A DNA stretch of 64,000 nt, taken from Bacillota bacterium (GTDB lineage Bacteria > Bacillota > Clostridia > Monoglobales > Firm-18). The position numbers and the translations under genes were made by a program. The DNA lies in the NCBI GenBank assembly GCA_023228885.1, contig JALOAJ010000007.1:23340-87339 (forward strand). The letters run 5' to 3'. The notes under the pieces were generated by a model. The model was not told the origin of the DNA, did not search any database, and worked only from the letters and a program-made list of their open reading frames with translations. Positions 55,906 to 63,931 of this stretch are shown here, in pieces (the stretch's first letter is position 1; each line of letters begins with the position of its first letter).

Positions 55906-57663
55906 ATGAAAAAAAAGTATGATGTTGTGGTTGTTGGCGGGGGATTATCCGGTTTGTGCGCGGCGGTAGCTTGCGCAAGGCATGGAGCAAAAACTGCCCT
56001 TATACACAACCGTCCCGTATTGGGCGGCAATGCAAGCTCTGAGATACGAATGCACATTTGTGGGGCAGACTTTCATGAAACAAGAACGGATGCAAGAGAA
56101 ACGGGGATTGTTGAGGAAATATTGCTTGAAAACAGAGTAAGAAACCCGCAATATTCATATTCGGAATTTGACACGGTTTTATGGGAAAAGGCACATTTTC
56201 AAGATGGATTGGACCTTTATTTAAACACCCATATGCATTGCGCAACGGTTGAAGAAAATACGATTAAAAGCATAAAAGCGCATCAGTTGACAACCGAAAA
56301 GAACTTCACCTTTGACGGAGAAATATTTATTGATGCAACAGGCGACGCAACCCTTGCATACCTTGCCGGTGCAGAGTATATGTCCGGACGAGAGGGCAAA
56401 GATGTTTACGGGGAAAAATATGCGCCGGATAAAAGTGATAAGCACACAATGGGTAGCACATTATTGTTTAGCACAAAGGATATGGGAAAGCCTATGCCGT
56501 TTACAAAGCCTTTTTGGGCAAATAGTTATACTGAGGAAGATTTAAAGTATCGAGGGCATGGGGCGAGCGGTAAAAATTATTGGTGGATTGAATTGGGCGG
56601 GGATAAATTTGATACAATTTCCGACAGCGAGGAAATACGAGATGAGCTGCTAAAAGCTGTTTATGGGGTATGGGACCATGTGAAAAACGGCGGTGAGCAT
56701 GGCGCGGATAACTTTGTTTTGGATTGGGTTGGTTTTTTGCCCGGAAAGCGAGAAAGCAGAAGGGTTTTGGGGGATTATGTTTTAAAAGAGCAGGATTTGC
56801 TTGAAGGCAGGATATTTGAGGATGCAGTAGCATATGGCGGGTGGTCAATGGATATGCATGTTGTAGGAGGCATCGGGGCAACAGAAAAACCGCCAACGAA
56901 AAATATATTTATGGATAATGTCTATACAATTCCTTATCGCAGCCTATATTCAAAAAACATACATAATTTAATGATTGGCGGGCGTGCAATTAGCGCTTCA
57001 CACATGGCATTCGGTTCCACAAGAGTAATTGCAACCTGCGCCGTAATCGGTCAAGCAATCGGAACAGGCGCCGCAATGGCTGTTGAAAAAGGCATAACGC
57101 CAAGGGAGTTATGCGCTGATATTTCGGATTTACAACGCAGACTGTCAAAGGACGACTGTTATATCCCCGGATATAAAAACACCGACCAAAAGGATTTAGC
57201 CCTAAAAGCGACCGTTTCATGTTCGTCAGCCCTTGACGGCTATAAATGCGATGACATTGTAAATGGATATCCAAGAAAGGTAAAAGATAACGAAAATTGC
57301 TGGGTGTCAGACGAAATTAAGGACAAGCCGGAATGGGTTTTTCTAAAATATGAGCAGCCCGTATCACCGAGGGAAATTCAACTCCGTCTTGATTCAAATT
57401 TATCAAAGGAATTATCAATATCAATGTTTGATAATGCGTTGTCAAGACAAGTGCCGGGGATACCCGCGAAGCTTGTTAAGGACTATTGCATCGAATGCTT
57501 TTTAGGGGATAAGCTTGTGCATTCAATAACGGTAGAAAATAATTATTTACGGTTTAAAAGGCACTTTATTGACGGTGATATTAAATGCGATGCGATTAAA
57601 ATAAGCTTTTTATCGACAAACGGAGATAAGAATGCAAGGCTTTTTGAAGTAAGAGTTTATTAG
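55906..57663 (+). CDS. FAD-dependent oxidoreductase with discoidin-like tail
   Basis: This is a 585-residue homologue of the protein at 51042. It has VVVVGGGLSGLCAAVACARHG, GGNASSEIRM, IDATGDATLAYLAGAEY, PGKRESRRVLGDY and GGRAISASHMAFGSTRVI. The C-terminal 150 residues (from about 435) look like one discoidin/F5-8-type sandwich; the second sandwich of the larger homologue is missing. It is cytosolic. AAGGAGAG precedes the ATG. It is likely co-translated with the beta-helix gene two bases upstream, which suggests consecutive steps on the same glycan. The electron acceptor and substrate are unknown. Confidence 0.86.
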   Translation: MKKKYDVVVVGGGLSGLCAAVACARHGAKTALIHNRPVLGGNASSEIRMHICGADFHETRTDARETGIVEEILLENRVRNPQYSYSEFDTVLWEKAHFQDGLDLYLNTHMHCATVEENTIKSIKAHQLTTEKNFTFDGEIFIDATGDATLAYLAGAEYMSGREGKDVYGEKYAPDKSDKHTMGSTLLFSTKDMGKPMPFTKPFWANSYTEEDLKYRGHGASGKNYWWIELGGDKFDTISDSEEIRDELLKAVYGVWDHVKNGGEHGADNFVLDWVGFLPGKRESRRVLGDYVLKEQDLLEGRIFEDAVAYGGWSMDMHVVGGIGATEKPPTKNIFMDNVYTIPYRSLYSKNIHNLMIGGRAISASHMAFGSTRVIATCAVIGQAIGTGAAMAVEKGITPRELCADISDLQRRLSKDDCYIPGYKNTDQKDLALKATVSCSSALDGYKCDDIVNGYPRKVKDNENCWVSDEIKDKPEWVFLKYEQPVSPREIQLRLDSNLSKELSISMFDNALSRQVPGIPAKLVKDYCIECFLGDKLVHSITVENNYLRFKRHFIDGDIKCDAIKISFLSTNGDKNARLFEVRVY

Positions 57664-57670
57664 AACCCAA

Positions 57671-57711
57671 GGCTATGACTAAAATGCAATAGCCATTAAA
57701 ATGGGATGGCT
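57671..57711 (+). promoter_or_regulatory. Two mutually exclusive small hairpins
   Basis: GGCTAT (57671) can pair with ATAGCC (57689), and AGCCAT (57691) with ATGGCT (57706). The two 6-bp stems share AGCC, so only one can form at a time, just upstream of the next start. This could be an attenuator or chance. Confidence 0.25.
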
Positions 57712-57745
57712 TACACGCCGATAGCGTTAAAAAGGAGAGGCAAGC

Positions 57746-59365
57746 ATGATAATAAATATCAAAGATTTTACAAAGCCCGGCGACAGCGACAGCGCGGAAG
57801 GGATACGAAAGGCGCTCGAGTATGCAAAAACAGCAAAAGCTTCTAAGGTTGTGTTTGAAGCGGGTGTTTATGACCTGCTTACCGATAAAACGGTTGAAAC
57901 CGATGCCATGATTCACGATGCAGGCAGCAAGGCGGAACACAGCACAAAAAAAGCGCACATTGTGATTGATTCAATGCGCGGACTCATTCTCGAAGGGGCG
58001 GTTAATGAGGACGGCAGCCCGGCAACTGTGCTTTCAGGACATAATGATGGTGTAGTTCATTCATACTTGCCGTCAATTTTATGGTGTCAAAAATGTTCGG
58101 AGCTTACAATACGGAATATTAAACTAAAAAGAAACCCCGAATACGGTTCGGCAGGGCGGGTTGTCAAAAAAACAGACGAATTTATAGAAGTAGAGGTGTT
58201 TGAAAACAACCCCTGTGAAAATAATATGGGGGCTTACTGCATGAATAGGTTTTCGCAGGATGGGCAAACCTTGATTGGAGAAAGCGTTACATACGGCGAC
58301 GGCGCGGATGGCAATTGGGCAATGACAGGGGATAGACAGCTTCGATTGTATGATGATAAGGTTGCGTTGAAAGTAAACGAAGGCGAAATTTTATCATGGC
58401 ACCAAGGAGCGCAGACGGATTTTCAAACTTACTTTGGTTTTTGCGATAGTTTGATTTTAGAGAACATTCACACATCAAACGCCAACGGATTTTCAATGCT
58501 TGCAACATATTGTAAAGATATAAAGGCAAGGGATATAAAGTTTCAACCCGAAGGCAATCAATATTTTACCTGCCCAAGAGACGCTTGGAAATTGTTTAAA
58601 TGTACAGGAAATGTAGAAATAGACAGAATGTATATCGAAGGCGTGCGAATGGACGGGCAAAATGTGCACAATAACTTTATTTTGATGAAGCAGCGGATAG
58701 CGAATAATCAGGCAACATTTTACAGCAGGTATTCTTACTTTCCGCTTGTAAACGGCGCCAAGGTGGCTTTTTATAATGGGATGGACATAGAAACACAACG
58801 AATTGTCGGATGGAAGCTGGAAGGTCCTGCCGAAAAAGGATATATCTACTCCATCGAGTTTGACGGCAATATACCGGATTTTGTAAACAATGAAACATTA
58901 TGCCTTGCTCATTGTTGGGAGCCGGATTCTTATAGATGCTCGGACAGCACTTTTTTAAATATAGCCGGTGCAGGGCATTTGCTGCGAAACCATGACATTA
59001 CAATAAATGGATGCACCTATAAAAACACAATGAATCCGGCTATCCTTTTGGGGGCGCAGTTGTTAACGCATTTTGAGGGAGGGCACGCGCATAATGTCAC
59101 CATCAGTGATTGCAAGTTCGATAACTGCGGCTTTCACCCGCGATATGAAACATCAGGCGGCATCGGTATAAATTCTAACGGAATGTCTGAGCCGTATAAC
59201 CATAATATTGCCATTAAAGATTGCGAGTTTAAAAACATGAATATAGGTGTTGAAGTAATTTGCGCTCGGGATGTAACAATCGACGGATGCAGCTTTGAAA
59301 ATGTGGGTCAAAAGCTAAAAATTGATGAAAAAACATGCGATGTAGGCAGCATACAAATTAAGTGA
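57746..59365 (+). CDS. Cytosolic GH110-like beta-helix protein 1
   Basis: This is a 539-residue protein without signal peptide. It starts with INIKDF, the same first strand as the exported paralogues, and folds as a right-handed beta-helix. It keeps the FQPEGNQYFTCPRD block (D279) and MDGQNVH with M302-D303, so it has the NVH part of the GH110 signature but only one of the two adjacent aspartates. AAGGAGAG precedes the ATG. It lies between the FAD oxidoreductase and a sulfatase and probably processes imported fragments inside the cell. Its reaction is unknown. Confidence 0.78.
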   Translation: MIINIKDFTKPGDSDSAEGIRKALEYAKTAKASKVVFEAGVYDLLTDKTVETDAMIHDAGSKAEHSTKKAHIVIDSMRGLILEGAVNEDGSPATVLSGHNDGVVHSYLPSILWCQKCSELTIRNIKLKRNPEYGSAGRVVKKTDEFIEVEVFENNPCENNMGAYCMNRFSQDGQTLIGESVTYGDGADGNWAMTGDRQLRLYDDKVALKVNEGEILSWHQGAQTDFQTYFGFCDSLILENIHTSNANGFSMLATYCKDIKARDIKFQPEGNQYFTCPRDAWKLFKCTGNVEIDRMYIEGVRMDGQNVHNNFILMKQRIANNQATFYSRYSYFPLVNGAKVAFYNGMDIETQRIVGWKLEGPAEKGYIYSIEFDGNIPDFVNNETLCLAHCWEPDSYRCSDSTFLNIAGAGHLLRNHDITINGCTYKNTMNPAILLGAQLLTHFEGGHAHNVTISDCKFDNCGFHPRYETSGGIGINSNGMSEPYNHNIAIKDCEFKNMNIGVEVICARDVTIDGCSFENVGQKLKIDEKTCDVGSIQIK

Positions 59366-59397
59366 GCCACGAATAAAAGCGAGAGGAAGAATAAAGT

Positions 59398-60804
59398 ATG
59401 AGCATTAACAGACCTAACATATTGTTTATTATGACGGATGAACAGCGCTTTGACGCTGTGGGATATGTTAACCCGCAAGTTATCACGCCGAATTTAGACA
59501 AGCTTTCAAATGAGTCGATTGTTTTTGAAAACGCTTACACAACTTCGCCATCATGCATTCCCGCTCGCGCGGCGGTGTTTACAGGGAAATACCCTTCGCA
59601 ATGCGACGCTCCAACCTATATTACACATCTTCCCGATGATGAGGTTATGTTTATGTCATTACTCCAACAGGCTGGCTATCATACGGCGGTTGTTGGGAAA
59701 CAACATTTTGGAAGCACAAATATAAAACGAGGATATGATTACGAAGAAATTAATGATATGCATTTTCCAAAATTTAACCCCTCCGGCAAAGGTTCAAGTT
59801 ACACGCTTTTTCTTGAGGAAAACGGTTTTAGCGAGGGCAGCCAGCTTTACGAAAGGGAAGGAAAATATACTTACAAGTGGAAAGAAGATGTTAAGTTTCA
59901 TATAGACCATTTTATCGGTGAGCGGGGCAAAAGGTGGCTTAAGGAAAAGAGACCGTCAGAAAAACCGTGGTTTTTATGTGTATCTTTTCCGGGACCTCAC
60001 CAGCCTTTTGATGGGATAGGGCTCCCGCATGCCGAACTTTATGATGAAAAGACCATCGGTCTACCTCACACAAAAGAAAGCAATCTTGATGAAAAACCGC
60101 CTCATTATATGGTTCAACTGGAAACAGGGCATGGAAACCCGGGGCAAATGCCGGTTAAGGGAACAAGCGAGGCGGATATAAAGCGTACACGATTGTCATA
60201 TTTCGCGAAAATGTCTTTAATTGACGAAAAAATAGGTGAAATTATAAGCGCTTTAAAAGAAACCGGAGAATACGAAAACACCATGATTATATTTACCTCC
60301 GACCATGGCGATTTTATGGGCGACTTTGGAATGATGGGAAAAGGTCAGTATTTATCGGAAGCGCTTATGCACATACCGTTTCTTATAAAACCGCCCATTT
60401 CACAGTTTTGCGGCAGAAAAGAAAGCTCTTTTGTCAGCTCGGTAGAAATAGCAGCCACATGCCTTAAAGTGGCGAATGTACCGATACCTGAAAATATTTC
60501 GGGTAGAAGCTTAGACCAATTTTGGTCCAAGGATGCAGACATCGAAGTTTGGGAAGACATATATATGGAAGCGCAAGACATCAGGGCAATCCGCACAAAA
60601 AGGTGGAAGTTTATTTACTACCAAAATAGATGTTATGGGGAATTATACGATATTAAAAATGACCCATGGGAAAAACACAATTTGTGGGATGATGTATCCT
60701 TGTCTAAAATAAAAGCGGATTTAATGGCAGCGATGCTAAATTGGCTGATAAAGCTGGGAAAAAGGTCGCATGTGCCATGGAACAAGGACGCACCGACAAT
60801 TTAG
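59398..60804 (+). CDS. Type I sulfatase (CIPAR motif)
   Basis: This is a 468-residue sulfatase. The metal motif is IMTDEQRFDAVG, the modification motif is CIPAR with Cys53, and GKQHFG, FPGPHQPF and TSDHGDFMG follow. It resembles choline-sulfatase/iduronate-sulfatase-like members of the type I family. No signal peptide, so it acts in the cytosol. AGAGGAAG precedes ATG 59398. It is the third sulfatase of the window and the three are clearly different subfamilies, implying at least three sulfate positions or linkages on the substrate. Confidence 0.93.
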   Translation: MSINRPNILFIMTDEQRFDAVGYVNPQVITPNLDKLSNESIVFENAYTTSPSCIPARAAVFTGKYPSQCDAPTYITHLPDDEVMFMSLLQQAGYHTAVVGKQHFGSTNIKRGYDYEEINDMHFPKFNPSGKGSSYTLFLEENGFSEGSQLYEREGKYTYKWKEDVKFHIDHFIGERGKRWLKEKRPSEKPWFLCVSFPGPHQPFDGIGLPHAELYDEKTIGLPHTKESNLDEKPPHYMVQLETGHGNPGQMPVKGTSEADIKRTRLSYFAKMSLIDEKIGEIISALKETGEYENTMIIFTSDHGDFMGDFGMMGKGQYLSEALMHIPFLIKPPISQFCGRKESSFVSSVEIAATCLKVANVPIPENISGRSLDQFWSKDADIEVWEDIYMEAQDIRAIRTKRWKFIYYQNRCYGELYDIKNDPWEKHNLWDDVSLSKIKADLMAAMLNWLIKLGKRSHVPWNKDAPTI

Positions 60805-60822
60805 CTCAAAGTGCCGTTTATA

Positions 60823-60891
60823 CGCCTTATCCGGCTCACGATAAGCGCGTAGGCACAAGCCTTAATATAAAATTTTTGTGAGCCGGAAAGG
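60823..60891 (+). repeat. Palindromic dispersed repeat, copy B
   Basis: This is the second copy of the element at 15608-15660. The first 27 bases (60823-60849) and last 17 bases (60875-60891) are identical to that copy read in reverse. CCGGCTCAC and GTGAGCCGG arms can pair. It fills most of the 100-base gap between the sulfatase and the next start, and its GGAAAGG end is the only ribosome-site-like sequence for that gene. Confidence 0.78.
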
Positions 60892-60905
60892 CAATGGCTC
60901 TTAAA

Positions 60906-62564
60906 ATGACGAATATTAAAGATTATGAGATTTATAAAAATGGGAATGACTATTCCGCCCCTGTTTTTTATGCATTAAGGGATATGAAAGCGAAAGGAAG
61001 CGGCACTTTGTTTTTTCCGAAAGGGGTGTACCATTTCTATCCTAACAATTGCGTAGAACGCTTGTTATATATATCAAACCATGATTCGGGGATAAAGTCG
61101 ATTCTATTTGATTTAGACGGTTTTCAGGACTTTACAATCGATGCGGACGGGTCTGAATTTGTTTTTCATGGTCGCATTTTGCCTTTTAGCGTTCAAAATA
61201 GCGCAAATATAACATTGAAAAATTTAAGCATTGATTATGACAGACCCTTTTTTACCGAGGGCGAAGTTTTATATGCAGACCCCAAACGCATAGCGTTAAA
61301 AATAGACTCCGAGAAATATCCATACAGAATTGACGATGATGTGATTACTTTTTATGCGCCCGAATGGGAATGCAGCCATATTAAATGGTTTGTAGAATTT
61401 GATGTAAACACCAATGCCATAACCGAGGGTATGAGAGATACGCTATTAAAAACGCAAAGGGTTAAGGCGAAATTGGTCGAGCAAAATGTTGTAGAATTTT
61501 ACGCCGATTTTAACCAAACGCATAATGTTGGAAACATAATAAATATAACACACGAATATCGCTATAACCCGGGTGTGTTTATTTCAAAGTCTTGCAACAT
61601 CAATATTGAAAATATAGTTGTACATCATGCCGGCGCAATGGCTCTTATAGCGCAAAATAGCAGCGACATATTGTTAAACGGGTTTAAAACCAAGCGCAGT
61701 AATAACAGAATGGTTACCGCAAATAACGACGCCTCTCATTTTGTTAATTGCACCGGTTTAGTTAGGCTGGAAAATTGTTATTTTGAAAACCAATTAGACG
61801 ATGGCTGCAATGTTCATGGGATATACAATCAAGTATTAAATATGTACGATGAAAATATATTTGAGCTTGGGCTTATGCATTTTCAGCAGGAGGGCGTCAT
61901 TACAATCAAAAAGGGTGATGTGGTTGCTGTTTGTGATAGCAACACCCTTAGGCATAAAAACTATTTAAATGTTGAGGATGTAATATTTATTAATGGTTAT
62001 CGATATGCAATTAAAGCATCCTTATGTAATGATACGCAAGTTGGGGTTGGGGATATTATTGAAAGCCATTTGCGGCTTCCGAATGTTGAGATTGAAGGCT
62101 GTACATTTAGCAACAATCGTGCGCGCGGTATTTTAATTTCAACAAACAAAAGCGCAACCATAAAAAAGTGTTTATTTAGGTCAAGCGGAACTGCAATAAA
62201 AGGCGTAGGAGAAGCAAAATATTGGTACGAATCGGGGGCTTTGGGAAAATTGCATGTTTTTGAAAACACATTTGATAACTGCCTGTATTGCCCCTATGGA
62301 AAAGCAGTTATAGCAATCGGTGGGGAAAAAGACAATATCCCCAATGATTATTTCAACAAAAGCATAACAATTGAAAATAACAGTTTTATTACGAAGGGGC
62401 AAACAGTTTTGTCTGCATTGTCGGTGGAGGAGATAAATTTTAACAAAAACAATATTAAAATAGAAGGCTGCACAAATAAAAAGAATATAGACGATATTAT
62501 CGACATTCACATCTACAAGGTTTCAAAGACTGAAGAAAACACAATCATTCAAGATTGCATTTAA
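60906..62564 (+). CDS. Cytosolic GH110-like beta-helix glycosidase
   Basis: This is a 552-residue right-handed beta-helix protein without signal peptide and the clearest GH110-family relative here. It has LSIDYDRPFFTEGEV, D275 in NNDAS, and LDDGCNVHG with the adjacent D298/D299. The spacing of 23 and 24 residues from D275 equals that of the conserved Asp triad recalled for GH110 alpha-1,3-galactosidases. Hydrolysis of an alpha-linked galactose-like sugar is plausible. I prefer ATG 60906 (GGAAAGG 14 bases upstream, aligned with paralogue starts) over ATG 60894, which lies only two bases after that site. The upstream leader is a repeat. Confidence 0.78.
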   Translation: MTNIKDYEIYKNGNDYSAPVFYALRDMKAKGSGTLFFPKGVYHFYPNNCVERLLYISNHDSGIKSILFDLDGFQDFTIDADGSEFVFHGRILPFSVQNSANITLKNLSIDYDRPFFTEGEVLYADPKRIALKIDSEKYPYRIDDDVITFYAPEWECSHIKWFVEFDVNTNAITEGMRDTLLKTQRVKAKLVEQNVVEFYADFNQTHNVGNIINITHEYRYNPGVFISKSCNINIENIVVHHAGAMALIAQNSSDILLNGFKTKRSNNRMVTANNDASHFVNCTGLVRLENCYFENQLDDGCNVHGIYNQVLNMYDENIFELGLMHFQQEGVITIKKGDVVAVCDSNTLRHKNYLNVEDVIFINGYRYAIKASLCNDTQVGVGDIIESHLRLPNVEIEGCTFSNNRARGILISTNKSATIKKCLFRSSGTAIKGVGEAKYWYESGALGKLHVFENTFDNCLYCPYGKAVIAIGGEKDNIPNDYFNKSITIENNSFITKGQTVLSALSVEEINFNKNNIKIEGCTNKKNIDDIIDIHIYKVSKTEENTIIQDCI

Positions 62565-62597
62565 AACACGATGGTTGATACGAAAAACTAACAAAAA

Positions 62598-62631
62598 AGG
62601 CGCATACAAGCATTAAAACTCGTATGCGCCT
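62598..62631 (-). terminator. Terminator of the GH88 gene
   Basis: A 10-bp stem (AGGCGCATAC / GTATGCGCCT) with a 14-base loop is followed on the minus strand by TTTTTTG, a good rho-independent terminator for the GH88 gene. On the plus strand it has no T-run but may end the beta-helix operon. Confidence 0.8.
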
Positions 62632-62681
62632 AAAATAACAGGTTTGATAATTTTTAATTTCTTAGGCTGTGCAAATGGGGT

Positions 62682-63788
62682 TTACCAGAATAAAACATCC
62701 TTGCCTCGCAATTTTGACAATGCTTCTATAAAGTAGTAATCAGCATATATGATAGGGATATTGTGTTTGTTTTTGTAGCTTTCCGTTCCCATTTGAATAA
62801 TTGAATCCTCATCGTCCGACCAGTTTGCATAGTCACGCTCGGTAGCTTTTAGAATTTTTAGCGCTGCATTAAAATACAAATCCTTTTCAAACTCCGGAAG
62901 CTGTCTTGAAATTTCTATCATGCCGCAGGCAGCTATAACGCCTGCTGTGGTATCCTTATAAACCGGCTCGGCCGGGGCTCTAAAATCACAGTTTGGAACG
63001 AAATCGTCTGCTGCGGCAAGCGCTGCAATAAAATAATGCGCAACTTTCTTTGCGGCATCAAGATACTTTTGTTGCTTAGTGTGAATGTAACTTAGAGCAA
63101 GACCATATATTGCCCATGATTGCCCCCTTGTCCATGATGAGCCCTCGGTATATCCTTGCCCTCCCAAATTTTCAAGCAATTCGCCTGTTTCAGGGTCAAA
63201 ACAATTAATGTGGATAACTGAGCCGTCGGGGCGTATAAAAGTTTCTAAAACGGTGTCTGCATGGCTTTGAGCAATATGACTGAACCGCGGATCGTCCGTT
63301 TCGCGCGAAGCCCAATATAAAAGCGGAAGATTCATCATGGTGTCTATGATTGACCATCCAACTCTCTCTCTATTCCAAGCGCGTATAAATTTGCCTGCCA
63401 TATTATATCGGGAGGCTAAAACGCTTGCGGCTATCATGCCTCTTTTCTTTGATTCCTCATTACCTGTCAGCCTATAATTTGCTACGCTTGATAAAAGCCA
63501 CATAAAACCCACATCATGATGAAGACCGTCGAAGCCATATAAAGGTTCATCTAATTTTACCTCTAAGCTTTCAGCAAGAGTTTTGTATTTTGTATCTTTT
63601 GTTTCATTATACATAAGCCACAAAATCCCTACCCAAAAACCATTTGTCCACCAGTATAGGTTTCCTTTGGCAACAAAACGCCCATTTTCCGTTGTGTAGG
63701 GAAACATGTCATTTGCGGTGCGTGAACTCGTCAGCGCAAGTTTTTTTTCTACCTTTTCCCACACATCATTAACCCAACTCATCTGCAT
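62682..63788 (-). CDS. GH88 unsaturated glucuronyl hydrolase
   Basis: This 368-residue cytosolic enzyme removes the 4,5-unsaturated uronic acid left by polysaccharide lyases. The alpha/alpha-toroid family motifs are intact: HHDVGFMWLLSSVANYRLTG with D92 and WSIIDTMMNLPLLYW with D149, matching the two catalytic aspartates of Bacillus unsaturated glucuronyl hydrolase, plus SSWTRGQSWAIYG. No signal peptide. ATG 63788 has AAGGGGG seven bases upstream; a longer in-frame start would run through the tRNA gene. Its presence implies that the lyase at 7202, or another, produces unsaturated uronides. No promoter is evident between it and the tRNA terminator. Confidence 0.94.
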   Translation of the reverse strand: MQMSWVNDVWEKVEKKLALTSSRTANDMFPYTTENGRFVAKGNLYWWTNGFWVGILWLMYNETKDTKYKTLAESLEVKLDEPLYGFDGLHHDVGFMWLLSSVANYRLTGNEESKKRGMIAASVLASRYNMAGKFIRAWNRERVGWSIIDTMMNLPLLYWASRETDDPRFSHIAQSHADTVLETFIRPDGSVIHINCFDPETGELLENLGGQGYTEGSSWTRGQSWAIYGLALSYIHTKQQKYLDAAKKVAHYFIAALAAADDFVPNCDFRAPAEPVYKDTTAGVIAACGMIEISRQLPEFEKDLYFNAALKILKATERDYANWSDDEDSIIQMGTESYKNKHNIPIIYADYYFIEALSKLRGKDVLFW

Positions 63789-63814
63789 ATTTGTACCCCC
63801 TTGTGTTTTGCAAG

Positions 63815-63851
63815 GAAAACCAGCACTAATCATAATATTAGTGCAGTTTTC
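63815..63851 (-). terminator. Hairpin after tRNA-Val
   Basis: GCACTAAT / ATTAGTGC pair around a six-base loop, extended by GAAAAC / GTTTTC. It begins three bases after the encoded CCA of the tRNA and is probably its terminator, or a processing element if the GH88 gene is cotranscribed. Confidence 0.65.
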
Positions 63852-63854
63852 TTG

Positions 63855-63931
63855 TGGTGGTCGATACTGGAATCGAACCGGTGACCTCTTGCATGTCAAG
63901 CAAGCACTCTAACCTACTGAGCTAATCGACC
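63855..63931 (-). tRNA. tRNA-Val(GAC)
   Basis: This is a 77-base cloverleaf including an encoded CCA. The acceptor arms GGTCGAT / ATCGACC pair fully. The D-arm is GCTC-AGTAGGTTA-GAGT. The anticodon stem CTTGC / GCAAG encloses TTGACAT, giving anticodon GAC (63895-63897), valine. The T-arm ACCGG / CCAGT has one C-A mismatch around TTCGATT. The gene is complete and on the minus strand. Confidence 0.95.

Noticed and set aside
63789..63899. Longer GH88 N-terminus
   Set aside because: The extension is a translation of the tRNA-Val gene and its terminator.
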